Positions 53,477-64,000 of a stretch of 64,000 bases of DNA are shown here, piece after piece (positions within the stretch are counted from its first letter, which is position 1; every line of letters starts with the position of its first letter). The translations under genes were made by a program, and so were the position numbers. This stretch comes from Azadirachta indica (Eukaryota; Streptophyta; Magnoliopsida; Sapindales; Meliaceae). The DNA lies in assembly GCA_022749755.1 (NCBI GenBank), contig CM040449.1:12372363-12436362 (forward strand). The letters run 5' to 3'. The notes under the pieces were generated by a model that was not told the origin of the DNA, did not search any database, and saw only the letters and a program-made list of their open reading frames with translations.

Positions 53477-55598
53477 TTACAGTGCCTCGACAACAATGGG
53501 GTACTTATTTCTGGGCATCCGAACAAGCGTTGGTTGGACAGCATCATCTTTCTCCAGAGATTTCCACCTGTGAAAAAGACCACAAATTCATAATGTTCGA
53601 ATTGGAAACATAGCTTAAGAAAGTATGAATCATATATTTTAATGCTATTATTGATCATACTTGTATCTGCACACCAGGTGATGGATGAAAATGTAGATTT
53701 CGAGTTTAGCCAAATTCATTCCAGGGCACATTCGTGGTCCGCTGCCAAATCCCAGAAAGCTGAAAGGCTTTATTGGTGCCTGTAATTGATAAAATAAGGT
53801 ATTTCCTTGTGCGCATTTGGAGAAACAGAAAAGTTATAAGTTGAACTGAGCTTACATCAAATCTGGAAGGATCGAACTCCTCTGGATTCTGGAAAATTTC
53901 CGCGTCATGGTGAATAGAGACAACATCCAAGTTAATTGACCAGCCTTTCATGATTTTGTATCCTGGAATTCAAAACAATTTAGTACCAGAAATTAACATC
54001 TCTCTTGAAAATATCAGCATTTTCTGGATCGTACCATCAATCTCAAAATCTGCAGCGGCTTTTCTTGAAAACCAAGGCAGTATTGTGGCTCTACGAAGAG
54101 TTTCACTAATCACCTGAATTTCAATGGAGAAAAGTACTAAGAATCGGTGAGCTTTCAATAGAGTCATTCTTCTAAAAGCGGAACAATTATTCTTATGTTA
54201 CTTACCTTGGAAGTGTAAGGCATGTTGTTAACTTCAGACCATGAAAGATTTGCCCCAGAATTTCTGTTTGCTTGAATTTCCTGGTGCTCCTCCTGCAAAA
54301 TAATTTATTAAAGTCTAGTTCCAAGCCTTTCGGCAGAAGTAATTAAACTTTTGTGTGGAATCTTAGGGTAATATTACTCTCAGTTGTTCCAAAACAGCAG
54401 GATTTTCTCCCAGGAATTTGATGAGCCATGTCAGAGCAGCAGTAGTTGTATCATGACCTGCAACAAGCAGTGTCAATATATTGTCCTTCATTTGTGTATC
54501 AGTGAGTTTATCCTCATTATCTTCTCCATCTGCTCCTTTAGTATGTTTGATTATCAGCGATTCCAGAAAATCTTGTTGAATGCTTTCTCCACTTCTCCTC
54601 CTGGAAATTATCGAGTCCAGCATTGCATACATCCTATCTCGAGCCTGGTCAGATCAAACATCGTGTCAGAGAAAATATTTATTTCTTTCTTCACTAAGAA
54701 GCAACCTTTGCTTATGATTCTACCCTGCTGAGTTTCCAAGATGTATTACCTTGATACCACGATAAAAAGCAGTTCCAGGAACCTTTAATGGTAAAGATGC
54801 AAATGAAGAAGAAATGAGTTTGAAATTAGCCCTGAACTTCTCCTGCTCCTCGCCGGAGGGTTCCAAGCTCATTATCATGTTACCTATAACTTTGAGAGTA
54901 AACTGCAGTAATTCAGAAGATTCAGTTAATACTCTAAATAAGCATGTGAAGATTTCCCGGAGACAAATGAATTTTCACTTTTCACTCAACTGTAGAGGCT
55001 TCTTCAAGAACTAGTACTGTTTTTCCAGGCCACTGATCTAATGTTTCAGTTGCCAGCGTATTGATGAAGTTAAAATATTTTTTCAGGCCATCAACTGAGA
55101 GGGGCTCCCCGATCAGCCGTCTTATCCGCTTGTGCTCTTCTCCACTGGTTTGCAGCAAGCTGGTTGGACCCAAAACCTGCTGCCCTGTATAAAACAGGTT
55201 CAATCTCACCATCCCATCTTTTCCTGTTAACAAAATTTTGCTTGCTTCTCTTCCAGTCATGAACACTGAGAATCTCCCCAACACAAAAGTCTTGAACACT
55301 TTCCCATACCTGGAATGCAAAATTCAAATGTTTAAATCATTTTGTTGACATGAAATGTGTTGAATTTGATTGATTTTGACTATATATACCTTTGTTGCCT
55401 TTCCTTCACGAAGCTGTATATACCAGAAGAGCTTGAAAAAGCAGATAAAAATGGGAAGCTTTCACCTACAACAGGCCAACCCAAGCTGCCTGGAATTTCC
55501 TCCATTGCTTTTGGTGAAGCCCATGACTGCAGCAAGAATAAAAAACCTGAAAATACAAACGTTGTGAGCACCATGATCAGTAAGACGCTTAGCTCCAT
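53477..55598 (-). CDS. Cytochrome P450, CYP85 clan, CYP722-type (nine exons)
   Basis: Exons (- strand order): 55,390-55,598; 54,991-55,309; 54,750-54,902; 54,378-54,644; 54,206-54,292; 54,035-54,113; 53,856-53,962; 53,661-53,779; 53,477-53,567. They join in phase to 476 residues. Visible: an N-terminal membrane anchor (about residues 4-25), the hinge PGSLGWPVVGES, the I-helix AGHDTTTA (289-296), ExxR as ETLR (349-352), FDPSRF (401-406) and the heme loop FGSGPRMCPG with Cys425. It is an ER-anchored monooxygenase. The nine-exon layout and blocks such as GKVFKTFVLGRF and YTGQQVLGPTSLLQTSGEEH are, in my recognition, CYP722-like. CYP722C enzymes make orobanchol or 5-deoxystrigol from carlactonoic acid; CYP722A is less well characterised. 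Databases often label such proteins ABA 8'-hydroxylase-like. The subfamily cannot be decided here. Confidence 0.88.
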
Positions 55599-55662
55599 TT
55601 TCAGTTACTGAATCACTCAACAGCACCAAAATAATATTCGAATTTTTCTATGAATAGCTTGG

Positions 55663-55680
55663 AATTTATACACGTCCTTG
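55663..55680 (-). promoter_or_regulatory. TATA box of the P450 gene with an adjacent ACGT motif
   Basis: On the - strand GGACGTGTATAAATTCC places TATAAATT about 65 bp before the ATG, which fits a start site near 55,635 and a short leader. The ACGT core immediately upstream (GACGTGT) resembles ABRE/bZIP sites. Binding is inference. Confidence 0.6.
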
Positions 55681-55745
55681 TTGCATCAAATGTGATATCG
55701 AAAAGAATAATATCACAAATTTCTACAAGTTCCTAGTTTGAGAAA

Positions 55746-56007
55746 GGGAGAATGCCTATTATCCCTACTTTTTCAATTAATGTCTCATTATCTCTTTATA
55801 TTTTATTTAATACTCTATCATCTCCTGATTCTTATTTTTTTTCAATTTTACTTTTCAGTTCAATTGATTTACAAATAGTAAAATCTAAAATATTAGAAAT
55901 ACTTAAAGATAAAATCGAAACTTAAGAGAATGATGAGATATTCTAGAAAATATAGGACAGTAATAAGGTATTAGCTGAAAAAATAAGAAAGTAACGTGCA
56001 TTCTTCC
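55746..56007. mobile_element. 262-bp GGGAGAATG-family MITE with 9-bp TSD
   Basis: The ends GGGAGAATGCCTATTAT and (reverse complement) GGAAGAATGCACGTTAC are inverted. The flanks are TTTGAGAAA (55,737-55,745) and TTTAAGAAA (56,008-56,016), a 9-bp target duplication with one mismatch, supporting Mutator-type mobilisation. The interior matches 9445-9702 throughout. It sits about 150 bp upstream of the P450 start codon, so it may lie in the promoter. Confidence 0.88.
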
Positions 56008-56016
56008 TTTAAGAAA

Positions 56017-58200
56017 CTTTTAGATAAAACAGTTATAAATTTGTATTCCCATTCAATAAAATCTTGTTATTTATATATTTAATTTTAAATTAACTAATTA
56101 GGAGAGTCATCATAAAATGAAAGAAAATATTAATAAACTAGTCACAATATTACAATTCAAAGAGTATTGTAACAATTATAATGTACAAATAAATAAATTA
56201 TCTAAACTTACATCTCAGTATAAATATTTCAAAATTAGTACTCTTTTTTACGAATATATATTTTAAAAAATTTTCGAACAAACACTTTTTACATTAACAA
56301 TTTAATTTTGACTATATAAAAAATTTTTATTCAAAATTAACTAATCTCAAAGTTTTTCGACGAAAATATCCACATTGTCACAATTATCAAATTTTGAGTT
56401 GATTATGCTAAAGTAACCTTTAAATTCATTTTGTTGTAACATATTCAGAAAAATACTGTAGCACAACATGTCAAAAGTACTGTAATAACTCGAAAGTAAT
56501 TTCTGTTTGGTTACTTTTGGTCATAGAGATATATTGGTCTAAATAATGTAAGACTAGTCCGTTTTTTAGTAAATTTTTGTTGTGTACTTAAAATTAAATT
56601 GTTAACATAAAAAGTGGTCTTTCTTTTGTTATTTTCCTTATATTTTCACCCATTTTTGTCTAGTTAATAACGTGATATTTAACAATTATATGATAGAATA
56701 AAATAATAAATTATTTTAAAATTATAGAAATCATAAATTGATGAATGTTACAAGACTTCGGGGCATAAAAAAAATTGAAATAATTATAGAGATATATGAA
56801 TTATTATTTGAAGAATAAAAAACAAAAACACAAGACACAATTTTGGGTCATAATTGATTGATACAAAGCAAATTGCTGATTACAATGTTGTTGTTTGTGT
56901 ACTAAATAATTGCGTATTGGAATTCCATTTAAAGATGAGGATTGTATGTTTGTTTCATTTATACCATGGTATCTTTGCAGGCTTGTTCTTTTCATTGTTT
57001 ATACACATTTAAATTATTGTGTTGTCAATGTTATAATATTAAATGACAAAACGTTTCCTTTGTTTTAATCAATTTGCATTGAGAATTTTCCGACCAAAAA
57101 GATGAGACAATTTGCTGGACGCTTGATTTTGGGTTTACTCTTTTGGCTATCAGTTATGTCTCTGATCCATTTTAGTATGTAATTTGTCTTCATCGAATTA
57201 CAAATAAAGTGAAACTACATCCGTATTCATGTTAAACTATCTGGAATTTCAACTCTCAATAAATTTTCTCTTTGATATCGAAAGATTGTATACGTATTTA
57301 TGTAATATTTTAAAGAAAAACAATAATACTAATTATCATAGTAAAAATAAAACAAAGGTATAACAAATTATCTATACGGTACAATCATTGCATTTGAATT
57401 ATTTATAAAATCGTTAAATTTGAACCGTTTGATTACTTAAAATATAATTCAATGAACAATTTAAAATGACCTATTAATTATATTGGAAAGTTGTTATTTT
57501 TTGTAAATATACTATAGGGTGATTGTATGATAGTATAACTCGTAAAAATGACTACTTACGTTTCACATTGTTTTACTTCAAAAATATAATAAAAATTCAT
57601 ATAGGCCTGACATATTAAAAAATAGACAAAATACCATCCACCTAAATAACACCGCATAAACCGAATCAACTTGATTCAATTTTTTATAAAATGTAATTGG
57701 ATTCTTAACTTAATATTTTTGAATTTCAAAACTTTACTTTAATTCATGGTTTAAATAAAATAATCTTATAATCAAACCGACAACCTAATCATAGATATAA
57801 AATTTAAAAAAATTATATCTGTAATATTTTATCAAAAAATTGCTTTATAATAAAATAAATTTGTGTACGTAAAATCATCATATATAAAATAAAATAAAAT
57901 AAAATAAAGAAGAGAGAAAATAAGATAGAACCGAACCAACTATAACCGACTTAAACCGGCTCAGTTCGATTCGGATTTGTACCCTGCCTCAACCTGAAAA
58001 TGCCCAGCACTAAACACCTTCTCAAGTGAAAATTTTGAGAAAAAATTTATGAAGAGTAATATTATTCTAGAAATATAAAAAAGTATACCAGAAAACTCTT
58101 TCAATAGGAACAAGGGCACAACAAGACTCAAAGCAGAATTTGCCTGTTCTTGAATCTGCAGATAGAATATCATTAACATCTAGTCTATTAAAAGTAAAGC
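56017..58200. other. AT-rich intergenic DNA, nothing firmly recognised
   Basis: 2.2 kb lie between the P450 promoter and the bZIP 3' end. 57,925-57,970 (AGAACCGAACCAACTATAAC) has wording like the ends of short plant TIR elements, but no partner was found. A TAAAATAAAA run is at 57,890-57,910. No coding frame is supported. Confidence 0.5.
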
Positions 58201-58482
58201 TCGACAACAACAATATCATCCATTCCAGCAATCAATTATCATTACCACCTAATTTTTCTACATGTTTGGAAGTGATCGATCTCTATGCTAGGGTGTAACA
58301 AATATAGCCATATGTGCAACTGATACAACAAGCTGATCCGAGGGAGCAAAACTCCTCACAACCTTTTCCTGCAACACATATACTATACATACACATATCT
58401 ATATACAAAGATAACCAAACTGGCATATATTCTTCTATTATGGAAAGATTAGCTTCCGACCAACAAACTTTCTAGAATTGAA
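58201..58482 (-). other. Probable 3' UTR of the VIP1-like gene
   Basis: This sequence follows the bZIP stop codon in the sense of transcription and is less AT-rich than the intergenic DNA beyond. No polyadenylation site could be fixed with confidence. Confidence 0.4.
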
Positions 58483-61400
58483 TTACACCCTCTGGTTGAA
58501 GTCCATGAAGCTCGGATGAGACTGACTGCTGACAGCCTGATTGTTGGTGGATGACTGAGGCATCTGCGGCTGCTGCTGCTGCTGCTGCTGCTGAGCCTGG
58601 TGTCCGCCAAAGTGATGCATAGCTGGCTGGTGGGGGGAAAATTGTGGTGGTAATGCTCTGGCAAAAGGATTTCCATTTGCAGCTGGAATCTGACCGGTAG
58701 CTATCTTAAGTCGCTGCACTTCTTCCCTTAATGCTTCGTTTAGAGCTGCAGGCCATCACGAAAGCATGTTTACATGCCATTAGGTCACTAGCATTAAATA
58801 TAAATTATTATTTTATTATGCCATGTTTTCTTAGATATGCTATACATTTTTAAATGCTATGCACTTTTAAGGTCAGATATTCCATACATGAAATGGCAAT
58901 GATGTATACAAGTCAGTTTTGCAGACCATTCTAAATGATGAATTATCGGGAAAGTCGTACCATCTCTAAGTTGTGCTTGTTGCTCCATAGCTTGTAACCG
59001 CAGTTTGAGTTCCTTATTCTCGGCCGTTAGCCCAGTAGTGTCCCTCTATAATCACATATAACAGTATACATGAGCATAGATCTCTTTCTTGATGTACTTT
59101 TCTATCTTTGTTTTTTCCCTTAAAATGTTTTGCCAGGTATTATCAAATTGATACAGTATCCAGAATGGTAGCTGTACAGGTATTGAGAAAGATCGCCAAG
59201 ATAAACTGGTATAATTCTGAAGTATACATCTCTTTTATAAAATATTAAGCCAAGAAAAGTGCCTAATCAAATAAATGTAGGCATCATGTGAAAAATTTAT
59301 GACTTAGAACGGAAACATGAATGCATTTTTCCACAGATATTCATACCTCTCAATTGAACCTTTGTTAATTACATTTTTCAAGTAAAGAATTAACCATTAT
59401 GGTAAACTCAGGCACACATCCACTTTCAGCTCTGCATGTGTTTTGGAAAAATTATATATTTGATAGGAAAGATTTATTTTTCATGCTTCATATAGTGCAG
59501 TGGCTATATTATATGTCAAGCATATATCACCTTCAAACTTAAAACAATAGAATATAAGATACATGTAAATATTGATGGATGGCGGTAATGTGTAGATGGT
59601 GAATTACTTCAAAAGAAGGTTTCAATAATGTCAAATGGAGTAAAATCGATAACTTTCAACAGCAGAATCTAATGACTTGGCCTCTCACTAGTACAGTAAT
59701 TTGAACCTCAGAAAATGGCTATAGCAACACAGAATGTAAGTCAAAACTAAGCACCAAAACTGATAAATTATAAGGTCATAACCCATGGGACCCAGGATGC
59801 ATCAGATGGAATGCATCACAAAATGATCAAAAGCCATAGACTTGTAAACACGTAACATGTAGTAAGGGGAAAATAGCCAGTATACATATAAAAGGCAGTG
59901 CAAAGCTAATAAACAAGGAAGAATGGTTGACCTTAATTTCCTATGATGGACCTGACATAGACAAAAACAAGGCAACATAGACAAGACACACATCTAAGAA
60001 ACAGCCAAACTCTGCAATGTCATGAATTGGATGATATCTATCGTACTTTCCAGTTTACCATCAACCAATACCTATGTTTGCAAACAATAGGAATTTGAAG
60101 ATGTGGCATTTACGGTGCTTCTGTCTGATTTATAATTATTATCACATTAAGGATGTTTAAGCAGTTCACTTTACCCTGATTTTTATAGGAAATACAAATA
60201 TCCTTCCTTCTAGATCATAAAAACTCTAGAAAATTTTTGAGGCACTGGTATGCCCATAAGATAACCAAAACACATGCCACACTTGAAAGACTGATCAGTG
60301 ATGGTATACTGCCAATATTAAGAAGTCATAGTGCAAATTAAAGCCCCAAACAAGTACTTGCATCAAAACCTCAAGCTAATTTGAAAAGAGTAACAACATA
60401 ACTTCACCTTCAAGAAATGACTGCATGCATGAGACACCCCCATGTATTAGAAGTGCCTTCTATCAAGAACCTGATTCAACTAAAGTTTTCATAATGAAGC
60501 CAGTAGATCAATAAAGCATGTCATCGTGGGCCCCTCACTCAAAAATAAGCCTATATAAAGTAAATTGCTCCTATGTGGAAAAGTACTGAACAAAGTATTT
60601 GATATAGAAAATCCTCGTGATCACATCTATACATTTTGTTTTTATTTCTCCTTTCAAATATGGTAAGATCCTTGGCGAAAAAAGGCTGGTAGCAACAACA
60701 GCAAAATTATTAGTGAAAAATCACATGAATGACCCATGTTTCAAAATTCTAAATTGCTGTTCTAACTGTTCTCCAATGCAAAAAATGAGAAAAAAGCCCT
60801 GTGTTCATAAATCTCCAAGCTAATGCATATTCTAACCACAACTAAATTGACAATCGCAACTGTGATTCAAGAATGAAAGTAAATAAGAAAACACAAACAT
60901 AACCATGAACCAAATGCATGTAGACATAGTGAAGATCATAACTACAATAGCGAATGACACTTGGAATGATAACATTCAGATGTTACATAAATCACATGCA
61001 TCCTTAACAACATGGCGACTAATAAACTCTCTCAACTAAAGCTACTGCATAAAAGCAAAATATTACCTGCAACATTGTGACCTGAGCTGACAGTGTAGTC
61101 GCTTCAGTTTGAAGTGTCTGCACTTTTCTCTCTAGCTCACCAGTGTACCTTATTTTCCTCTCCTTCGAACGGGCTGCCGATTGTCTGTTAGCTAGAATCC
61201 TACACAAAGGTATTATCAAATTAGAACATTCTTTTATCCACTTCCAAAAATTAATTTCACTAAAAAAATATATAAAAAATATTAACAAATAAAATCAGAA
61301 CAAATACTAAGGCACGTTTGGGACTACTCTGCTTCTAATTAACTTCGAAAGCACAACAGTTATAAGTGCCTAGTAAACACTAAGTTTACACTAAACTTTA

Positions 61401-62176
61401 GCACTCACTCTCCCACTTCGATTACAGCAGTTCAATACTCAAAAATAATCCAAAATCAAATAATATATGTATAAAAAATCCTATGTCTTTGAATTTTGTT
61501 CATTTTATACTGAAAGAATCCATGATACTAAGCATAAATAAACAAATTCATTAAACGACGTCGTAACAGTGAGGAAATTGAAGAACAACGACCTTTTAGC
61601 GCGTTTGGGATCGATAAGGGCAAGCTCAGCCAAGCGATCACGATCCATAGGCTTCTTCATAGCATCACCTAAAAGATACTCGATGTCCAACGACGCCGTA
61701 CTAGACCCATCCATTGAGTTACTATGCCTGTGATAACTTCTCTTCTCTCCCCCTCCCGCCACTCCTGTGCTCTTCCCGCCACCGCCGCTACTGCCGCCTG
61801 CCGGAGCAGAAGTCAAATTCAAGCTGTCAAAAAAATCAGAGTCAACGGAGAGACTGCGGAGGTGGTTGATAGGTTTGGGCTTGGGAGGGTTTTGGTTCCG
61901 GCCTTGATTCTGAGTAACGTTGGATGAGGAGTCGTCGGAGGAATCAACCGGCATGGGGACGACACGTGAGGGGGTGGCGGGATTGGGGGAGGGGAGGTCC
62001 AGAGATGAGAGGTCGAGGTCGGAAGGGTCGAAGAGGAGGAAGTCATCGAAGCGGAAAGAAGTGTCGGAGTGAGCCCTACGGTGGTGGATCCCACGGTGTT
62101 GGGGCGTTTCAGGCATCTCGTCGATGTCTATAGCCATGGGGTTTTTGCCAGTCGTTTTGTTTGGAATTCCGTTCAT
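58483..62176 (-). CDS. VIP1: Group I bZIP transcription factor, VIP1-like (four exons)
   Basis: Exons (- strand order): 61,593-62,176; 61,067-61,199; 58,961-59,045; 58,483-58,745, joining to 354 residues. VIP1 is a stress- and osmo-sensing bZIP that moves between cytosol and nucleus and was first known as an interactor of Agrobacterium VirE2. The basic region [18 protein letters not shown] (196-213) has Lys207 where most bZIPs have Arg, the mark of group I. The leucine zipper follows across exons 2-4 ([20 protein letters not shown]). HxRxxS-type 14-3-3 sites known in VIP1 are visible as HHRRAHS and HLRSLS, with YHRHSNS as a near match. The C-terminus PSFMDFNQR matches VIP1-type proteins better than bZIP18 or bZIP52. 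A run of eight Gln lies at 58,570-58,593. The frame is open upstream of the ATG, but [13 protein letters not shown] begins the conserved part. Intron 2 is 2.0 kb. Confidence 0.92.
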
Positions 62177-62254
62177 TTTGAGGTGGTTTCGGTGAGCTAA
62201 CGCTGGAGCAGTTCTGCGGTGGAGGTAGTAGTTGGAATTAATAATTCGGCTTTG

Positions 62255-62296
<42 letters not shown>

Positions 62297-62500
62297 TTGT
62301 CTCTTTTGAAACAACTGTACTTTTGACTTGGTGAGGGGGCTTCTTTGCAAATAGTCAATGAATTTGGGAATTCTCTGTAATAAATAAGAATTTATTGCTT
62401 TTATAAAGCCTTTTCCTTTTTCTTTTTTTAAAAAAAATTGAAAAATTAAATAACAATAAAAGAAAATATGAAAAATCAATAGCATTCTATATTTATTCAG
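62177..62500 (-). promoter_or_regulatory. 5' leader and proximal promoter of the VIP1-like gene with (GA)n
   Basis: A 34-bp (AG)n tract at 62,258-62,291 reads as (CT)n in the transcript sense about 80 bp before the ATG. CT/GA-rich leaders are frequent in plant genes and can bind BPC/GAGA-type proteins. No clear TATA box is seen. Confidence 0.65.
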
Positions 62501-62534
62501 TTATAGTCATGCTACGCTTGTTAGTACTGTACAA

Positions 62535-63345
62535 CCGATGTAGTCATTAAATTTAATCTAAAAATTTAACAAAGATCTTCCTCATTTTATTATAACACGT
62601 ATAAATTGTTTATCTATAACTATTAGTCTAACAATTTTTAATAGAGATCTTTCTCATTTCATTATAACAGATGCAATAACTTGTCGATAACTGTTATATT
62701 TGATCTAACGATTTCATGATAATTTTTCTCACTTTATTGTAGCACATGCAATAATTTATTAGAAACCGTTAAATTTAATCCAACAATTTACTTAAAATGT
62801 TTCTTATTTTACTATAGCACGGACAATCAATTGTGTGTAGTCATTAAATTTAATTCAACGATTTACTGAAGATCTTTGTCACTTCACTATGATATAGATG
62901 ATTGCTTGTGTGTATAGCCATTAAATTTCATCTTATTTTTTGATGGGAATCTTTCTCACTTTACTTTAACATATAATCATTTGTTTGTAACCATTAAACT
63001 TAATCTGACAATTTAATGAGGATATGTTTCACGTTATTGTAATATAAACAATTGTTTGTTTGTAGTCATTAAATTTAAACGAACAATTTAGTCATAACTT
63101 TCTTATTTTAGTGTAGCATATCCAACCACTTGTCTATAACCACTAAATTTAATTCAATAATTTAAAGGGATTTTTATCACTTTATTGTAATACATACAAT
63201 CGCTTATCTGTATCCATTAAATTTAATCTGATGATTTAATAAAAATTTTTCTCACTTTGTTCTAGTACGTATGGACTCTTGTTTGTAGTCACTAAATATA
63301 ATCTAACAATTTAACGATAATCTTTCGCACTTGATTATATAAATA
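62535..63345. repeat. Minisatellite of about 75 bp, 11 diverged units
   Basis: The core AGTCATTAAATTTAATCTAA with a following AACAATTTA..GATCTTTCTCACTTTATTGTA block recurs. CATTAAATTT-type cores start near 62545, 62620, 62691, 62766, 62841, 62919, 62991, 63067, 63141, 63214 and 63290. Spacing is 71-78 bp, mostly 75. Units differ by many substitutions, so the array is old. It begins about 360 bp upstream of the VIP1-like start codon. It contains no coding frame. Confidence 0.9.
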
Positions 63346-64000
63346 ACTACAAATGACCTATTGTATTATATATACAACAAACTATAAACTTGCCCATGTA
63401 AAATAAAAATGATATAATCAATTCAATCTATGATATTCAATTTTTTTGTAGAACACTTAAAATGTCAGTAATAAATCAAAATAATCGAGATTGCTCCCCT
63501 GAAATGTTAAATTTAAATTATATTTATTTTCAAGATTTTTTATAGATTTTATCATATTAACTCATAATAAAAAAAAAATACCTGTATAAGTTATATAAAT
63601 GTAAATCTCTTTAATTTCTTACCTTATTAATTAAAAATAAAATTTATTAAGTAACCTAAATTAAAAATAATTATACATATATATATATACACACACATAG
63701 GAAAGGATCAATGACCGTTACCTTTAAATATTTTCTTTAAATATTTTCTTACATTATTTATAAATAACTGAATTTAAATATTCTGTATTTAATATGTGTA
63801 TTATTTATGATATATTTATTATGAACTAATAATACGTGTTAGATTTAATTTCAATAGGTTTAATAATTTATAAATAATATAAATAATGTATAAGGTTAAG
63901 AGGTTGATACTGCTTATTTTTATTTCTGAAAAAAAGGTGATCTATTATAAATGATTAATTCACTTTATATATGAATAGAAGGTTGAGCTCATTGCTTCGA
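63346..64000. other. AT-rich intergenic DNA to window end
   Basis: No gene or clear repeat is visible. A short (AT)n/(AC)n run lies at 63,675-63,700. TTTAAATATTTTCTT is repeated near 63,725 and 63,740. Confidence 0.5.

Noticed and set aside
53477..55598. ABA 8'-hydroxylase (CYP707A)
   Set aside because: Automatic annotation often gives this name. The N-terminal blocks GKVFKTFVLGRF and YTGQQVLGPTSLLQ fit CYP722 better in my recognition, though both belong to the CYP85 clan and a tree is needed.
54384..55611. Several + strand open frames across the P450 gene
   Set aside because: They are antisense shadows; the - strand has all P450 motifs with in-phase splice sites.
61505..62485. A 326-codon open frame on the - strand covering the bZIP first exon
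   Set aside because: It runs past the exon-1 donor at 61,593 into intron 1 and begins in AT-rich leader sequence. Only 61,593-62,176 reads as conserved group I bZIP protein.
62535..63345. CRISPR-like array
   Set aside because: Units are about 75 bp with similarity along the whole unit, no short identical repeats and no unique spacers, in a plant genome. It is a minisatellite.

Overview
The window is nuclear DNA from a flowering plant, most likely a eudicot. It is AT-rich, has many short exons with GT..AG introns, and carries MULEs, MITEs, a SINE and a LINE relic. Its genes match plant families: plant-type serine decarboxylase, cytosolic prolyl-tRNA synthetase, a CYP722-type P450 and a VIP1-like group I bZIP factor. 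The species cannot be fixed from the sequence alone.

Layout. 0.7-3 kb holds a broken serine decarboxylase (SDC) copy: duplicated promoter, exon 1 with a frameshift, and part of intron 1. 3.9-5.4 kb is a TIR element with a 950-bp MULE-type MITE nested in it, flanked by a perfect 9-bp target duplication. 5.7-6.0 kb is a decayed LINE reverse-transcriptase tail. 7.8-19.0 kb is one 11.2-kb Mutator-like element (MULE) with long TIRs and a near-perfect 9-bp target duplication. It carries decayed DUF1985/Ulp1-protease sequence (+ strand), decayed MURA-type transposase sequence (- strand), a 2.3-kb AAT-rich array and palindromic subterminal repeats. A SINE with a 19-20 bp target duplication lies at 19.0-19.3 kb.

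20.8-28.6 kb has two tandem copies of the SDC promoter region, the second leading into an intact five-exon SDC gene (SDC-B, 486 aa). 29-37.8 kb is mostly anonymous AT-rich DNA with an SDC exon-5 relic, a perfect 156-bp tandem duplication and a 999-bp TIR element whose arms carry tRNA-like sequences. 37.8-42.4 kb is a second intact SDC gene (SDC-A, 485 aa). 44.0-50.4 kb is a 12-exon prolyl-tRNA synthetase gene on the - strand, convergent with SDC-A. 50.5-53.1 kb is a cluster of inverted-repeat MITEs. An SDC 3'-tail relic follows at 53.1 kb, then the nine-exon CYP722-type P450 (53.5-55.6 kb, -) and the four-exon VIP1-like bZIP gene (58.5-62.2 kb, -). Upstream of the bZIP is an 11-unit, ~75-bp minisatellite.

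The main story is a local SDC array: two intact genes, one truncated pseudogene, one promoter-only copy and two relics, spread over 50 kb and now interrupted by transposons and by unrelated genes. SDC makes ethanolamine from serine. The other three genes act separately (translation, a CYP85-clan oxidation, stress-responsive transcription); nothing suggests that the four families form one pathway. I found no bacterial-type system, CRISPR array or rRNA. The strongest candidates for new biology are the duplicated SDC pair, the MULE with its fossil protease, and the tRNA-like arms of the 999-bp element.
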